From Diphasiastrum complanatum (Eukaryota; Streptophyta; Lycopodiopsida; Lycopodiales; Lycopodiaceae), in the NCBI GenBank assembly GCA_029204225.1, contig CM055098.1:1485106-1549105 (forward strand): a stretch of DNA of 64,000 bases. Reading direction: 5' to 3'. Shown here in pieces: positions 37,774-52,900 of the stretch. Both the position numbers and the translations under genes were made by a program. The notes beneath the pieces were generated by a model, which searched no databases, was not told where the DNA came from, and saw only the letters and a program-made list of their open reading frames with translations. The stretch's first letter is position 1. The number at the start of each line of letters is the position of its first letter.

Positions 37774-40700
37774 CGTCATAACTTTGCTTGTAGTCTTTCC
37801 TCCTGACAGAGAGCTGAATACTCTTACTTGAGCATTTGGCCAAGCTACATTTGAGAAAGATCTGTCACATCTAGTCACAGACCATCATGAGGAGGTGAGA
37901 CACGAAAGGGAGACAATTCTTCATTACTTCGACAAATTTAAGACAGCCTTTTATCAAAGCACGTGCTTCTTTGATGTTAAGCACTTAAAAAGAAACTGTA
38001 TTTGCAATCAATAAAATATGTGTTTGTAATTTTGGAGGGCTACATAGCACTTTTGGGATGAAACAAGGGTTTGATGTCACTAGCACTCTTTGTTCTTCAC
38101 TTTGGCAAGTTAGAGAGGGTTTTACATAGATGATAAACAGCACTGTCAACATGAAACAAAGGCTTCTTAAACCACAAACACTCTTCATTCTTCAATCGCG
38201 GAGCTAGATAAGGTTACAAATGAGTGATGGAATAAGAATTTAAATCAGGTTCTCACACTTGGGGATCTCATAGAGCAAGTTTAGGGATGCAAGCAATGTT
38301 TATTTTGTGCCCCTACTGATGTCACTGATCTAACCTTTCAATTTCAGTTCATCAGTTGAATATGATTGGATCAAGATACAGGACAGGTTTGTGTTAGATT
38401 GGTTCAGTCACGGCACTATCCCGGCAGATGTCACTAACTAAATCTTTCAAACACAAGTTGTTTTAATCTCAATCATTGAGGAAAACGAATAGGAGAAAAT
38501 AATTAACTCAAATTAATATATGGAAGGATGGTCCACTGGTTGATTATCTCAAGTTACTTAAAAAGTGATGATGTGAGTATTTTCAGGCGGTAGTGCAAGT
38601 GTTTGAGAAGGCTCGCAGGCTGATAACTCAGGTAGCTATCCTTGATTGGAAAGTCGTGATAGGATCTTGCCATCTTTGTGTGTTTCTTTACAATACTTAG
38701 ATTCATTCTTTTGTAGTAGTAGAGCTTACTCCTAAGTTACTGAATGGGTCAACCATGCATGTGTACCATTCTTCATCAGTTTGAGCATGACTGTATGTGG
38801 TATTTCAAAGCCCATGGTTTAATATCCAACCCAAGTTCTTATGACATGATCCAATTTTTTTAGTGGAAATAGATTCATTATAGTAGAAAAGATTCTTAAA
38901 AGTGCTAAGAGATACAATTCTATCACCTGTGGATGTATGGGATCAACAAAACTCCATACAAGGACATACGAATTGCTAGGTTTCCCAGCACTCTGTAGCC
39001 TCTCATCAAAAGGTTTTGACTCACAACACGCAGCAGCTAATATCCCTTGTTTTCCAGGCATCCAATCGATAGCTGAAATCATTTTGCCTTTACTGAATGA
39101 TAAGTCAGAAAATGACATATATTCCTGAAAGACAAATCACAGATGAATATTAACAATGAGTCCTAATTAATATCCAACATAGGCCAAATTATATGGTTGA
39201 AGCAGACAAAGAAGCAAATGGCTTCACCTTTGGCCCAATGAAAAAGGCCATTGTGAAAAATTTCCCGTGCAGCATCAATCTTATCTTATGAATGGAATGA
39301 CAAGAGAGTAGCAAACGAATGCTCATCCAAAATACTTTATAGTCCAATAATCAGCGAAGCACACTTACAGTTATCACATTTACTGATTTACGTCCAAAGT
39401 GATCATCTTCTTCCCCAAAACTAGAGAAATCATCCTCAAACAAATCCATCACCTCGTTTTGCTGCAGTGCATCGGTGTATCTACATATAAAGAAAAGCAT
39501 GAGGAAATTCACCAGGCTTATTACATTCTTTCCAGGCTTATTACAAAAGCGAAAATTGCACTGGGTAAAGAAATTATTTTCTCACCCCAGTTATTCTACT
39601 TTGTGGAAGAATGAGAAACAAACCCATCGCACTTACATCATCTTAATGGACTTCAGATATGAAGACATAGGTTCACTAGCCATGATGTGCTTCTGTTCTA
39701 CTGCATCGAATTTGCGAGGTTGGTACTGTACACAGTTATTTCTAGGCACTTCCCTACACATAAGTTTAGCATTCCAGTTACAGATTTATACTAACAGCAT
39801 GTTCAAGAGAAAAAAAAGGACAAAAATGACATTCTTGATAGTCTAGAAAACTGCCATTCGTAGTCAGCTTAGACAGTTTTTATCTCTCTGCATTTTTCAC
39901 AACCAGCTGACTCATCTATCTTTCACAGAAATAAGAATGACCTACGGGCTGCTTCTTTGATAGTTTTTATCTTTTTTCTTGGTATGCAGCCACCCATGCA
40001 TGGGCATCGATTGGAATTTGGGTGGGCATGCCCACACAAAGCACCATACATCACCACACTATGCATGGGATATACACGTTGTTAGTATATTTGTTATACC
40101 CTTAGAATCCTGTTCCAAGATAAGAAGTAGGTTTTGTTCCATATGCATTCAGTCCATACGAAGCTACTTTTGGGATTTTTTTTTTTCCCAAAAAGGAATA
40201 ACAAAAATGCATTCCATACATGGAAAAGTGCTGTACTAACATAGCTTACTTTGGTGATGAGTGTATACAATGCGACTCCTGATAAAGAGCATTTACAGAA
40301 AAATTCATGTAAAGGACAAGTGACTATTAGGCAGGTAATAACTGCATCGTCTGAGAGGCCATGTCTTTCATTGATGGGATGGATTGTATTCCAACATCTT
40401 GTTCAGCAATAACTTTGTCGTAAGAAGGATCGTTAAAAGGTCGACACTCCATTTGACCGCTACTAAATGTTTCCTGTACAGGCAAAAATTGAACAGGAAG
40501 ATGCACACATTCATGAACCTGAAGAACCTTATCTTTGTCAGTTCCATTTACATCTATGGTAAAGGGGACAAAATACCATAGCATCTCGGTCTGCAAAACT
40601 ATGCTGTAAGCCAAACTCCTTGCGCTTCCTTGATGCTCTTACCACAACCTGCAAAGAAGAAGTATGTCTATGTACTCAGCAATGAATTATCAACCACGAC

Positions 40701-41196
40701 ATTGTACTTGTTGTTCCCCAACAGAATGCAATTGAGACAGGGCAGACTCATAGAGGTTTTTGTGGGAATCCTGTTAACCAGCACTTACTTTCTCAGTCCA
40801 ATTGTCATCACACACTTCAAGTTGAACAAGCATTATTTCGTGTCATCCTAGATGTTTTGATATGCTCTCTTGTCAAAAGTACTAAAACTAGCACACAGTA
40901 ACTGAAAAAGCATAAATGTTTAATGTCAATATTCACAACCCCTTACAGCATCAACAATCTTGCATAGCATGGACTATATGTTATGGCATCCCTACTTTGA
41001 TCATCTACATCCAATAAAAGCATGTATCAGTTGATTCGATACATTTACATAGAGATCAGCGATTATGGTCCAGAGCATACTCTCTAAGTTTTCATTGTGC
41101 TCATGAGGGAGCTGAAGCTGTTATGATGTGTGTTCATTGTGCTCAATGAGGGCTGAAACTGTTATGATGTGTGTATTGAGCATACGGTGGGTGGGT

Positions 41197-41236
<40 letters not shown>

Positions 41237-44200
41237 GACTAATATAGCTTCAAAACGTTTATCTCTAAGTCTAAAATGAGTTTTGGTCTCATATTGACAA
41301 TTTATCAAAATATGACTAAACTAGACTCAACTTGTTGAAATCTCTCACACTCCCTCTTCAACTAGTTTTGGCATAGTTTTAACCATACTACTTTGATCCA
41401 ACTTTAGAATGATCTCCATCCTAAGTATAGACCTCCTTTCTAAGGTTCTAAAGTAGTTTCCATAATTGATATAGAGAATAGTGTCCAAATTGGATGCTTC
41501 ACTATCTCTTACATCAATTTTACACATCAAGATGTAACTAGAACAAAAGAACCAAATAGAAAGTGAATGAAATAATTCCACCACGTTTCAAACTTTGAAC
41601 TCTCTGGAAAATTACAACAACCAAACCATAAATGTGAGTGATCATCCAATGCTTGCTTGTATCCTCCATAATTGTCCTTTCTTGATATGTCTCCCATATA
41701 AAACTCCATGAATGAGCCTGCATCTCCATATTGCCACAAGATATCATCAACACTTGGAAATCCATGAGTAGTTGAGTACATTAATGATGCAAATCCAGCA
41801 CCACATGACTCCATAAACCAAGTAGGTTGCACTAGTCCATCTTCAAGATCTACTTGACACAAGAAAATGACCATGAATTCACCAAAAATTGACAATCTCC
41901 AAACATTGGCATCAAGTAGCTCAACACTTGAGAACTTGATCATGAATGAGTGACATAATGAACCTCCAGTAGCTTCATTTTCATCAGCAAAACCAGCCAA
42001 GAATGCTAGTACAATTCCAACAATAAGATATTGCAAGACAATGTAGCTAGTTTGTCCATATCTTGACAATTTGCACACATCCACATGAAATAGCTCAAAC
42101 ATGAGATATAACAAGTAAACTTGAACAACACTTCTCTGCTACTCCTTTGACCTTACTTGAGTTTAAAGACTCTTGCAAAAACAGATCCAAAACATCTTTG
42201 CCAAATAACCTTCCTTTGATGCTCTTGACTAGCTTCAAATTGCCACATTTCCTTTTGTGTTGTTGAAGCCCTTTGAGACCAACCTCTTGATCTTCCTCTC
42301 CCTCTTAATGATTGCATCATAAGAAGTAGAAACCTCAAAGACATTAGAAGCCATGAAAAAAATGATTAGTACCTTCAACATAAGGATGATTGAAGTACTC
42401 TCTTTTTTCAAACAAGAACTTCTACTCAATGTTTTAGGTAATGACTCATATGATAATGATTCTTCCTCACTATCATTCACAATGACATCATTCAAAGTAC
42501 ATCCTACTTTGAACTCTTCACATACTTCTCTTCTTCTTGACTTGTGACTATCTCCCTCACCAAGTCTCATGATAGAACCATTTGATCTACTCTCTTTATG
42601 AAGACATGTGACTCCACTTGCTGGAAAAATGACTTTCTTGGAATCATAACAAAAGAATGTAGAAGAACCATCTCCTTCATGCATGCACCTAGCAACATCT
42701 TTTGCCATATGATCAAAGAAATCATTAACAACAATCTTTTCCAAGGAAGAACCTTCACCTCCATTGATGAAGTTAGCTCTTTCCTTACCTTTTTCATGCT
42801 TGCACTTGCCATAAAGAACCATTGAAACACCATCATTATCCTCAAGACTAGCCAAGTTAGCACAAAGATGAACATCTCCAAGAAGCATATTAGATCTTGA
42901 CCTAGATCTAGCATAAGGAAGCTTTTTAGACTTTGCATAAGATCCACCAATCTTATTGATGCTAAAAGGGAACTTTGGAAAGTTGAGACCAATTTCCTTT
43001 TCCATTCCATCCTTTTTGTAAGCCATAACAAAAGCATCAAGCTTGAAAAGTCCCTCTATCATTTGACCAACACTTAGCAAATTCTTTGAAAGTGAAGGAA
43101 TGTAAAGAACACCATCAAGTCTTGTTTTCCTATTTGTAGAGAGACAAATAGGAAATGAACCAAGACCTTCGATCACACACTCATCACCATTGGCCATGTG
43201 AATTTCTTTCTTGGCTCCATCATAAGTGACCAAAGAAGTAAAGAACTCCTTGTGACTAGTCATGTGTGAACTAGCTCCACTATCAATCCACCATGAATCT
43301 TTGTCACCTTCACTTGATATTGAACTTGAAGAACACATCAAAAGAGAATCACCACCACCTAGATCCTCATCATTAGTAGTAAAGTTGATTTGCTTGCTAC
43401 CTTCATCTCTTTGCTTCTTCAAACATTCATTTGCAAAATGCCCTTTGATTCCACAATAGAAGCATTTCAACTTTGACTTTTCTTTCTTCTTGCCAAAAGA
43501 GGAAGTCTCACCTTGATCTTGCCCTTTAGACCACTTGTCTTTGCCTTTGCCTTTGAACTTGCCTTTGATGAACATAGCCTCCTCTTCATATTGAGATGTC
43601 GATGTAGATCCACCTCCTCTTGATTGAAGCCTATACTCCTCATTCACCAAGATCTCTTGCAAATCCACAATACTTGGCAAAGTCTTTTGAATAGCAAAGC
43701 TTTGAACAAGATTAGCATGATCATCCAACAAGCCATTAAGTATAACTTGAACAAGTTCTGTCTCTTTAATGCTTTCATCAATACATGCTAACTCATCATT
43801 GAATGCTTTAACCCTTAAAACAAAAGCATGAGTACTCTCTTCCTTCTTTTGCAAACTTTGAAAGATTTTCCTCCTAAGAGTAAGTACTCTTGATGTAGAC
43901 TTGGATTCATAAAGCTTCTTCAAAGCTTCCCAAGCCTCCAAAGATGATGTGCACTTACCAATCTCCTTGAGAAGTTCATTGGTAACATTCATCTTAATCA
44001 TGTGTAGAGCTTTCTTTGCTCTCTTGTCATACCTCACTTGAACTTGAGGTGATTGAGGCCTCTCCTCCACACCTGCAACAATCTCCATCAACTCATTCAT
44101 CTCCAATAAGGACTCCATCCTCACCTTCCAAGTAGAATAGTTGATTGAAGTAAGCCTGTCATTGTCTTCCAACATGAATCCACCACTTGTAGCCATGTTG

Positions 44201-47200
44201 CAATGACCTGATCTTCTTCTTTCAGCCTGTTCCAATGCGCAAAGCACTCTCTTGAATGTCAACAAATGAACTCAAGAAGAAATCACAAAGATATGGAACC
44301 TCTCAAATCTCTTCTAGCACTTCTAACTAGAAAATCAACACATAGAATAGTGAAATCTTGATCAACCTATGATCTACCCTCAATCTAATGATTCTTGCCA
44401 CTTCCTAAGATTGAAACACACTCAAATGAAGTTCAGTAACCTCACAAACTAGAGATCCAATCAAAATTAGGGTTTTGACAAAATCACAAAAAATTGAATA
44501 TCTCAAATTATACATGCAATTTCTAAAACTGGATATATCATCTTGTATCCTCCAATGAGACCTTCCTAATGCACCAAAAATTGGCTAATTCCAGTAAACC
44601 AAGTGTGAAATCGGAAATGATCAAGTATATAACCCTATATTGAGTTTTGACCTACAATTCTACACATGCAAAAATGCTGATTTTTTAGTAGAGATCAATC
44701 TAGGATGTTGTGGCATTGGTAACTCCTCCAAATACTTGCTAAATGTGGTTGATCCTTTCATAACCTGAAACACAATAGCTCTGATACCATGTGAAGGATT
44801 TCAGATCATTCAAGATCCAATCCATGTCCCTAATTTTTGGTTACAATAAGGAGCAAACCAACAATCCTGCCAATGTAGAAAAATCAGCATCTACATACAA
44901 AACGAGATGCAAACTCTAAGAGATATTGATCAAACATGAATCAAAACATAAAATATAGTTTTTGTCCATACAATTACAGCACCCTACTGTATTTCACACG
45001 TGTGGAACCGAAAATAGCAATAAATGAGCATCACAAGATTGCAAGATAACATCATGAGAGGGCACCAATGAGTAGTAGAACCCAAAGAGAACCATGTATA
45101 ATGATGAAATGAGAAAGAGAAGAGAGAAGATCCCTTTCTCCACGAGTTACAACAATATATAGCAGGTCCAAACCCTATTTGGCCACTAAAATGTAAACCC
45201 TACTATTTTTGGGTCTAGATTCAATGTACCCAAAGTTCAAATTTGAATCTCTCTCAAACTCGACTACCAGCTTTCCCACACTTTCAAAAAGTGTTTATTG
45301 AATGTATTTTAAACTAATATAACTTCAAAAAGTTTATCTCTAAGTCGAAAATGAGTTTTGGCCTCATATTGCTTTTATGATCTAACCATACATGAGGTGT
45401 CTTGATTGGTGCGATGGATGGCTATTCAAAAATACAAGATGAGGACTCGAAGTAATGTTTCTCTGTCATGTGCCACATGATATTCTCAATGCTACAGACG
45501 ATGTCGCAAAGATATGTCATGGGAGTAGAGAATATCAAAGACAAGTTGCTTGTACATGATCTAGATGTTATAAAGACTCCAGTTGCAACAACGGATCATC
45601 TGCATTCTTGTTGCGTTTTCTAAGTTGGTTTTACAATGAGTTCATGTTGGATGAACATTAGACTTGAGCATATCTTGGGGAAAACGATCAAGTCCCAACG
45701 CCCTTTGAGGCGTCGGTGCAACAATTTGCCCATGCAAGCCTAGAGTATTCCCATACATGATTTTCATTAGTATTGATACTCTACACCATGCCAATAGCCA
45801 TCCTAACCCATGCAATAGCTCCACATGTCATAAGATGTGTGACTAGCTCCTCACAAGGTTATTAATTACATTTCTGGCCTAGTTAGGAATAACGAGGCGT
45901 AACCAATAATCTCAAGTACTGGAGTATGGGTATCCAAGTCTAGGATTATGCCGAATTCTATTTATAAGACGTGGACGTAACAGAAACAAATAGAGGGACC
46001 TCTAATCTTGTAATTGCAAAAAACCTTTGGAAAGGAGAGCACTTTTGTACGTAGTTTCCTCCTCTTGCATCTGACATTTGGATCTTGTAGATGGAAGGAT
46101 GTTGGAGCTCTCTAATGCTATCATCTCTTTCTCTCAATGTCTCTAACCCTTCCCCATTGCATGCATTAAATTATGTTCAATTATTGCTAGGATTCCACAT
46201 GTATAAGCTTTAGCTTTTTCCCTTCTCAAAACTAGTGCATGTAAAAGCTAAGTCATTTCTTGTATCCTCCCCATAGGAAGAGTCATGCTTGAATCTGACC
46301 ATCCAAGCTCATGATTGATCCACCCATTCACAGATACACTTGAAATTCTCTAGCTTGCTCTCAAATTTTCTACTACCCTACTCTTTGCGCTCAGGTCCTA
46401 TCTAAGAACCACTTGTAATCCATAGTGAAAAGAATGTTCATATATTTTCTAAACTTGCAAGCCACACAAATTCAAGACTTCGTCTATGCACATGCTGGCT
46501 TTACCTTCATTGAAGAAAAACAGGCTCTAACATTGGTTGAGATATGTAGGTGGATGTTATTTGTATAGTACCAATGCTTTTTTTACATTAAAAAACAATT
46601 CCCTAATGAAAATTTCCAATCTTGGCCCCTCAATACAAGTGTTATCTACTTGTGATGTGTGTGAATGCCTAAATTCCAATTGTAATTACATTTTCTTTTT
46701 CTATGACTTTTATCTATCACTGATGAGCATAAGCATTTTCTTGTGCAAAAAAATTTGTGAATTGTCAACTTTAATTTAAGGTACTCCATGAAAGGTGGTG
46801 ACAACCCTCTCTCAAGTGACTCAACAAGCAAAACAACCATATTCTGTTTTGCACAAGAATTTGGGAGTTAAAAACTTTATGTTTAAGGATCTCCGCCAAA
46901 GGTGGTGATAGCCTCTCTCAAGTGACTCAACTAGTGTTTCACTGAATCGCGATTCGATTCAGTTCGAATCACGATTCCGATTCGAATCAGATTTGGCCGA
47001 TTTGAACCGTCAAATTGGCAGACCTCTAAAGACTTAAAACCGATTCACAACCAAGTCAACAACTTTGCCAACTGTTTTTGGTGCTTCTGTAAACTAATAA
47101 GAACATCAAATTTTCAGATTTCGACTCTGATTTCTCTAGAATAAATTGGTAAGGAGATGTACATCATCAATGTAATATAAAATTGGTCCAAATGGAAAGG

Positions 47201-49837
47201 TGTTTGAGATCCATTTGTGAGGGCCATAGTAGCAACCAAAGATGTTCAGTTAGGGAACCAAACACATTTGTAACATGCCACTTTTCAAATGCGTTTGAAA
47301 CGTAGCATAAAAAAGCCCCAAAAACAATGTTGGAAAACCTAGACCTTCTCTTCTGAACCACGAGCACCAGCAACAACAGAAGAGTGGTTCAATGAGCCAC
47401 TAATGATCAGCCCACCCTAAAATATCAAATGGTTAGGTAACACATTAGTGAAAATCATTGGCCTACAATTCAAATGCAAAGATCTTAAAAAAGCAAGATA
47501 TCTAACTATATTCTGATAGCCCCAATCAAATTGTAGCATAGGATGCATGCTTGAGCGTCATTAGTTTGAAAAGAAAAAACCTTTCCAATAAGAGCGGGCA
47601 AAGTTGTTGAATTGGTCGCAAAACCCTAAAACCGATGCGCCGATTCAAAAATCCTAGGACGAACTCAAATAGGTCGAATAGGCCGATTCGACCTATTCCG
47701 ATTCGACTGATTCCAAATAGGAAGGAAACTTTAGACTCAACAAGGAAAGATGCAACATAAAAACATAGGAGGTCATAGACTTGCAATATGTTAAGAGAAA
47801 ACCTTCCCTCCTAAAAGGTCAGAAGATAGATAGCTATGTGAATAGGTCGGCTTACACACAAATGATGGGCCCCAAAAAAACTTGTGTTTCATAAGATTGA
47901 GTATCTATCCATGACAACACTTTGTGTATCCTGCTTAATACTCTCACAACACGAAAATTGTCCATCCATGTGTGAAACGACAAGCTATATCCTCTTTGCA
48001 TGACTTATGTTATGTATGTCAAAAGATACCACAAGCTTAGTAAAACGATCATCTAATACATTGCGATCAAATGAACCAACGGAAATGGTAACTTAGATAT
48101 TATCCTTAAAGTCACAAACAAGAGATGTCTCATAAATCTTTTGGTGATGATTTGAACAGTACCTGCAAAGAAATATGTTGAGATGAAACTTATCAAACTT
48201 GATTGCTTATCTAGTGTTTTATGGATGCTCCAACATAGAATTATTCAATCATGTCCTCTATAGCTTCACTACCATTGATGTTGTCATGTAAATTTTTTGG
48301 TCTATAGGACTACCTTCAAGCCTTTTTCTTCTAAAATTCCACATAGTCACTCTAGAGTAAGCATCCTTGGAAAACTTTTTTGGAAGCATTCCAACATCTT
48401 TTGGCATCTTTATTTTGTGGCATCTTCAATACCTTATCTCAATCATTTTGTGATATCTTCAGTATTTTCAAACGGCTTCCTTATCTTTGATATATCCATC
48501 AAGAATGCAAACAATGTCTATTGTGAGTCTTGAAGAGTTAAGGACATGCCTTTTGATTGGGATAATTTTGGCTCTTGGCAATAGGCACAAGGCATTTGGC
48601 GTTGAGGTAGAGTCACAATCTTGATCAATACTAGCAAGAGCAATCAAAAGAGTGTAAAAAATAGACCCATCCAAGGGTTGGTAGTTCAACACCCAATTTT
48701 CTTGATTTTAGGAGTTAGGGCCTAGATTTTAGGAACCTTGACCAAATGACCTACCTAACGCCTATGATGCAGACATACCTAGGCCTATTATTCACACGTG
48801 GGAATAGCATCCACACATGTGGGAACCACCTATGTACATAGACCTGCTTGAAACATTTGCAAATGGAGGTTGACCGCCCTCCATCTTACTTGCCTCCACT
48901 TGGATCTCAAGAATCTTTGGCATGCTAAATTGAAAATTTGAAGCATGATCAAGCATGAACATATTTGAACCATAGTTGCAGCGAATCACGGTTCGCTAGG
49001 TTCGCGATTCGGAACCCTGAATCGTTAAAAAAAAAAAATTGGAAAAAATAGCTTATGGCTGAAATTTTTTTAGGGAAGCAATGGTCAAACCTCCCATAAG
49101 TGTAGTAGATAGGGCACAAACAAATCTTATTTTCAGTAGCTATTTGGTTGTTATTTGCTTTGGTTCTCAGTAAATGTTAATGCTACAGTTTGGGCTATCA
49201 ACTCTATGGATGATGATCACTTTTCCAATCATTTCACTGGAGATGTGAGTGCAATGTGCATACAGTTGAGGGGATGGGGCATAAATATTGGGCCCTTATT
49301 GGCGCGCATTTGGACCCCCATTTTATCTACAGGGGGGTGCAGGGGGGGCAAAGCCCCCCCTGCTACTGTCACCGGGGGGGTTCAGCCCCTCAAAGCAACA
49401 AGCGAGGTACAATTGCTCTACAGTTCTCTGTCTCTGTCCCACTGGAACCATCTGTGATCGTAACGAATAGGCTAGAGGTTAGTTTTGAATTTTTATCCTT
49501 GACAGAACCCAACATGGATTAATGCACCTGAACTGGACCATCCTGTACCGAAACATTCGGCAAACTACACAGTCATAATGCTCTTAATTAGAGCTTTCAT
49601 CTGATACCCATAATATCGCATTTCTCAGACCAGAATCGTTTCCCATATAAACAGTATATAAAAAAAAAATTTCTCCTCTTCGCGGGCAAAACCGCACCAG
49701 CCGTGGAGGAGGTAATTTTTTTTATTTTCAGCTACAGGTGTCCGATTGGCGCGTGTGCATAGTCGGCAGGCATCTACTCGGCGATACGGAGGTGGTGTGC
49801 ACAGTGCCAGGGGGATTTGGAGGTGGTGTGCACGGTG

Positions 49838-49917
<80 letters not shown>

Positions 49918-52900
49918 TAATAGATCCTAACACCACAGTAGGGCAAACACTAACTGATCCACCCAACCTTGCCTACTCCCTGATATAGAGTAAGCCCCTC
50001 CTAGCCCAGTGTGAGGACTGGTAGCATGCTACTGCCAAGTGTCGGCCACGTGGCACTGACGTGGCCGACTGCACGTCGGGACCCAACTGGGGGCCCTATC
50101 CTGCTGACAGGGTCCCTAGGCTGTGTTAGGCCCGCCATGGCTATGGACCGTGCTGGGGCACACTACTCACACTGTCTTGCCCTGTTGGTCATGTACGCTG
50201 GACACGACCCTGACTGTGGTATCTGACCTATCTGTGTTCTCTAGGGTTCGGCACTGGTTACGAGCTCGTAACACTCCCTCCCCCTTAAGAACCGTCTTGG
50301 TCCTCTAAGACAAAGTCTGGAAAAATCTTGCGAAGGACGTTGCCTCTTTCCCAAGTGGCATTCTCAACAGGCTGATCATTCCACTTAACCAGATATTCTC
50401 GGTATAGAGTATGACGAGTCTGCGTCTCTCTACTATCAAGAATTTCCTCTGGTTCATGTGGAGGTTGTTGAGGATCCAATGGGAGAACTAGAACACTGTC
50501 CCCTACCAGATTATCTGATCTGGTTAAGGCTTTTCGTAATTGACTTACATGAAAAACTGGAAAAACCTTACTGCTGTGTGGGAGTTCTAGTTCATAGGTG
50601 ACCTCGCCTAGTCTCCTACTGATGGTAAAGGGACCACAATACCTTGGAGACAACTTAGCACACACTCCTGATTTGAGGGTTTTAGAGTCAACTGGGACTC
50701 TCAAGTAGACTCTCTCACCAGTGGAGAACTGCACATCCCGTCTGTGTGGATCTGCATAATGCCTGGCTCGATCCTGGGATTGTCTAATGCTACGCTTAGC
50801 ATGTTCTATCATCTGGTTTAGGTCTTCTAAAAAGTTTCTGGCTGCTTCAACTTTTTCTTGTTTAAACCCTACAGCTGTGGGTGAGCGTGGCTGAAAACCG
50901 TACATCAGCATAAATGGGCTGTATCCCGTAGCTGAATGTTTGGTACTGTTGTAAGCAAACTCTAATATCGAGAGATACTCCTCCCAATTAGTCTGCCTCT
51001 TGCTGACGTATGCACGAAGCATATCCTCCAGCACTTGATTTACCCTTTCTGTTTGACCGTCCGTCTGTGGATGGTCGGTGGTACTCATATTAAGTTTAGT
51101 ATGGAGATGATGGAATACTGCCTTCCAAAAATTTCCAGTAAACTTACTGTCCCGGTCGCTGACTATGCCGGAAGGTAGACCGTACAATTTAAATAGCCCG
51201 TCTACAAACAACCTCGCTAACTCTGGAGCTCTAACGGTTGTTTTGGTCGGAATAAAATGAGCCATTTTGGTCAGACGGTCAACTGTGACCCATATAGCGT
51301 CATTACCCTTTTGGGTTTTAGGCAGGCCTACTATAAAATCCATGGAGATACTCTCCCATTTACCAGCTGGTATTTCTAAGGGATGCAACAACCCTCCTGC
51401 CTTTAAACGCTCTGCTTTATTTATTTGACATTTCTGGCAACTGGTTACATACTGGTGGACGTCCTTTTTCATACTGGGCCAGAAAAATTGCCTACAAAGA
51501 AGCTCATAGGTCTTCTGTATGCCTGGGTGTCCCGCGCTAGGATTGTCATGACATTCATATAGGACCTGCTGCCTATAATCCTCTGAATTGGGGACACATA
51601 CTCTATCTCTATAGAGCAAGTACTCATCCTGAATGGAATACTGTTTCCATTTGAATCCTTGAGTCAACTGACCCTCAACCACTGGGGTTTGCTTGGGTGA
51701 TACAGGCTCAGAATCCTCAACGTCATCTGACGACGTATACTCGGACTCATCATCATCCTCAACGGAAACTGCCGTATTCTTGGATGAACTGGCACCAGCC
51801 CCGGGAACTGGTTCTGGAGTCTGTAACTGTCTGTTCTGGACTGAGTTCCAGATAATAGAGAAGAATGCATCATGCTGGCATTTCCCTCTCAAGGACTCGA
51901 GTAACTCATTACGAATCTGAGTAAAACTCAGCTCGTTTATCATAGGCATTCTGCTAAGGGCATCTGCTACTGTATTGAATTTTCCGCGCCTATATCTGAT
52001 AGACATGTCAAACTCTTGCATCAACTCTGCCCAACGAGCTTTCCGACCTCTAAGCTCAGGTTGATTGCAAAGGTATCTGAGACTCTCATGGTCTGTCAGG
52101 ACCTCAAAGTTGGCACCATACAAATAATGCCTCCAAGTCTTAAGGGCATGGACTATAGAAAAGAGTTCCTTTTCATAGGCACTATACCTAGTCTGTGCTG
52201 GCTCGAGTTTTTTACTCTCGAACGCAACTGGTCGTCCACCCTGAGTTAGCACAGCACCTACTGCAAAGTCGCTAGCATCTGTTTCGACCACAAATGGCTG
52301 ATTGGGGTCGACGACCTTTAAAACTGGTGCTGTAGCTAAGGCTGTTTTGAGAGCATCAAAGCTCTCCTGTTGTGCGGACTCCCAAATGAACTCCTTTCCC
52401 TTCCCCTTAAGGAGATTTGTCATAGGGACTGCTATCTGAGCATATTCCTTGACAAATCGTCTGTAATATCCCGCCAGACCAAGAAAGATTTGAAGTTCCA
52501 AAATATTCTGAGGTCTCAGCCAACTGAGTATGGCTTTAACCTTATTTGGGTCCATCTTAATCCCATCTGAAGAGATAATGTGACCCAAATATGCTACTTC
52601 TTCAACGAAGAATTCACACTTGGATTGTTTAGCATAAAGCTTATGCTTTCTGAGCAGTCGAAACACCTTTCTGAGGTGTTTTAGATGCTCCTTCCTCGTT
52701 TTGCTGTAGACGAGGATGTCATCTAAAAATACGACTACAAACTTACCCAAGTATGGTCTGAGGACACTGTTCATCAAGGTCATAAAGGTAGCTGGAGCAT
52801 TTGTGAGCCCAAATGGCATCACCTTAAACTCATAATGACCGTGACGAGTCCTAAAAGCTGTTTTCGAGACATCTTCCGATTTTATACGGACTTGATGATA

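Larger units (their letters stand above)
41238..45371 (-). mobile_element. Chimeric non-autonomous Copia element
   Basis: Minus-strand element with primer-binding site TGGTATCAGAGC (complement of 44778-44789), 5' LTR starting at 44790, and a 3' LTR end at 41349 (ATCTCTCACA) after a purine tract (CTCCCTCTTCAAC on plus). The 3' LTR survives only as 41238-41349. The 5' LTR is cut at 45371 at the same internal position. The two match over that part (TTTATCTCTAAGTC). The body has gag and protease but no integrase, reverse transcriptase or RNase H; about 2 kb of unrelated sequence takes their place. It would need a helper Copia for movement. Confidence 0.8.

Noticed and set aside
40477-40580. A frameshift in a run of four C in the dynein gene, with an open frame reading on through it.
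   Set aside because: A 103-bp intron (donor GTATTTTG at 40576, acceptor TTGCCTGTACAG) removes the region, keeps phase and gives the expected protein length.
49625-49990. Open frames of alternating Ser-Leu or Arg-Glu.
   Set aside because: Translation of the GA microsatellite only. The same applies at 37587-37843.
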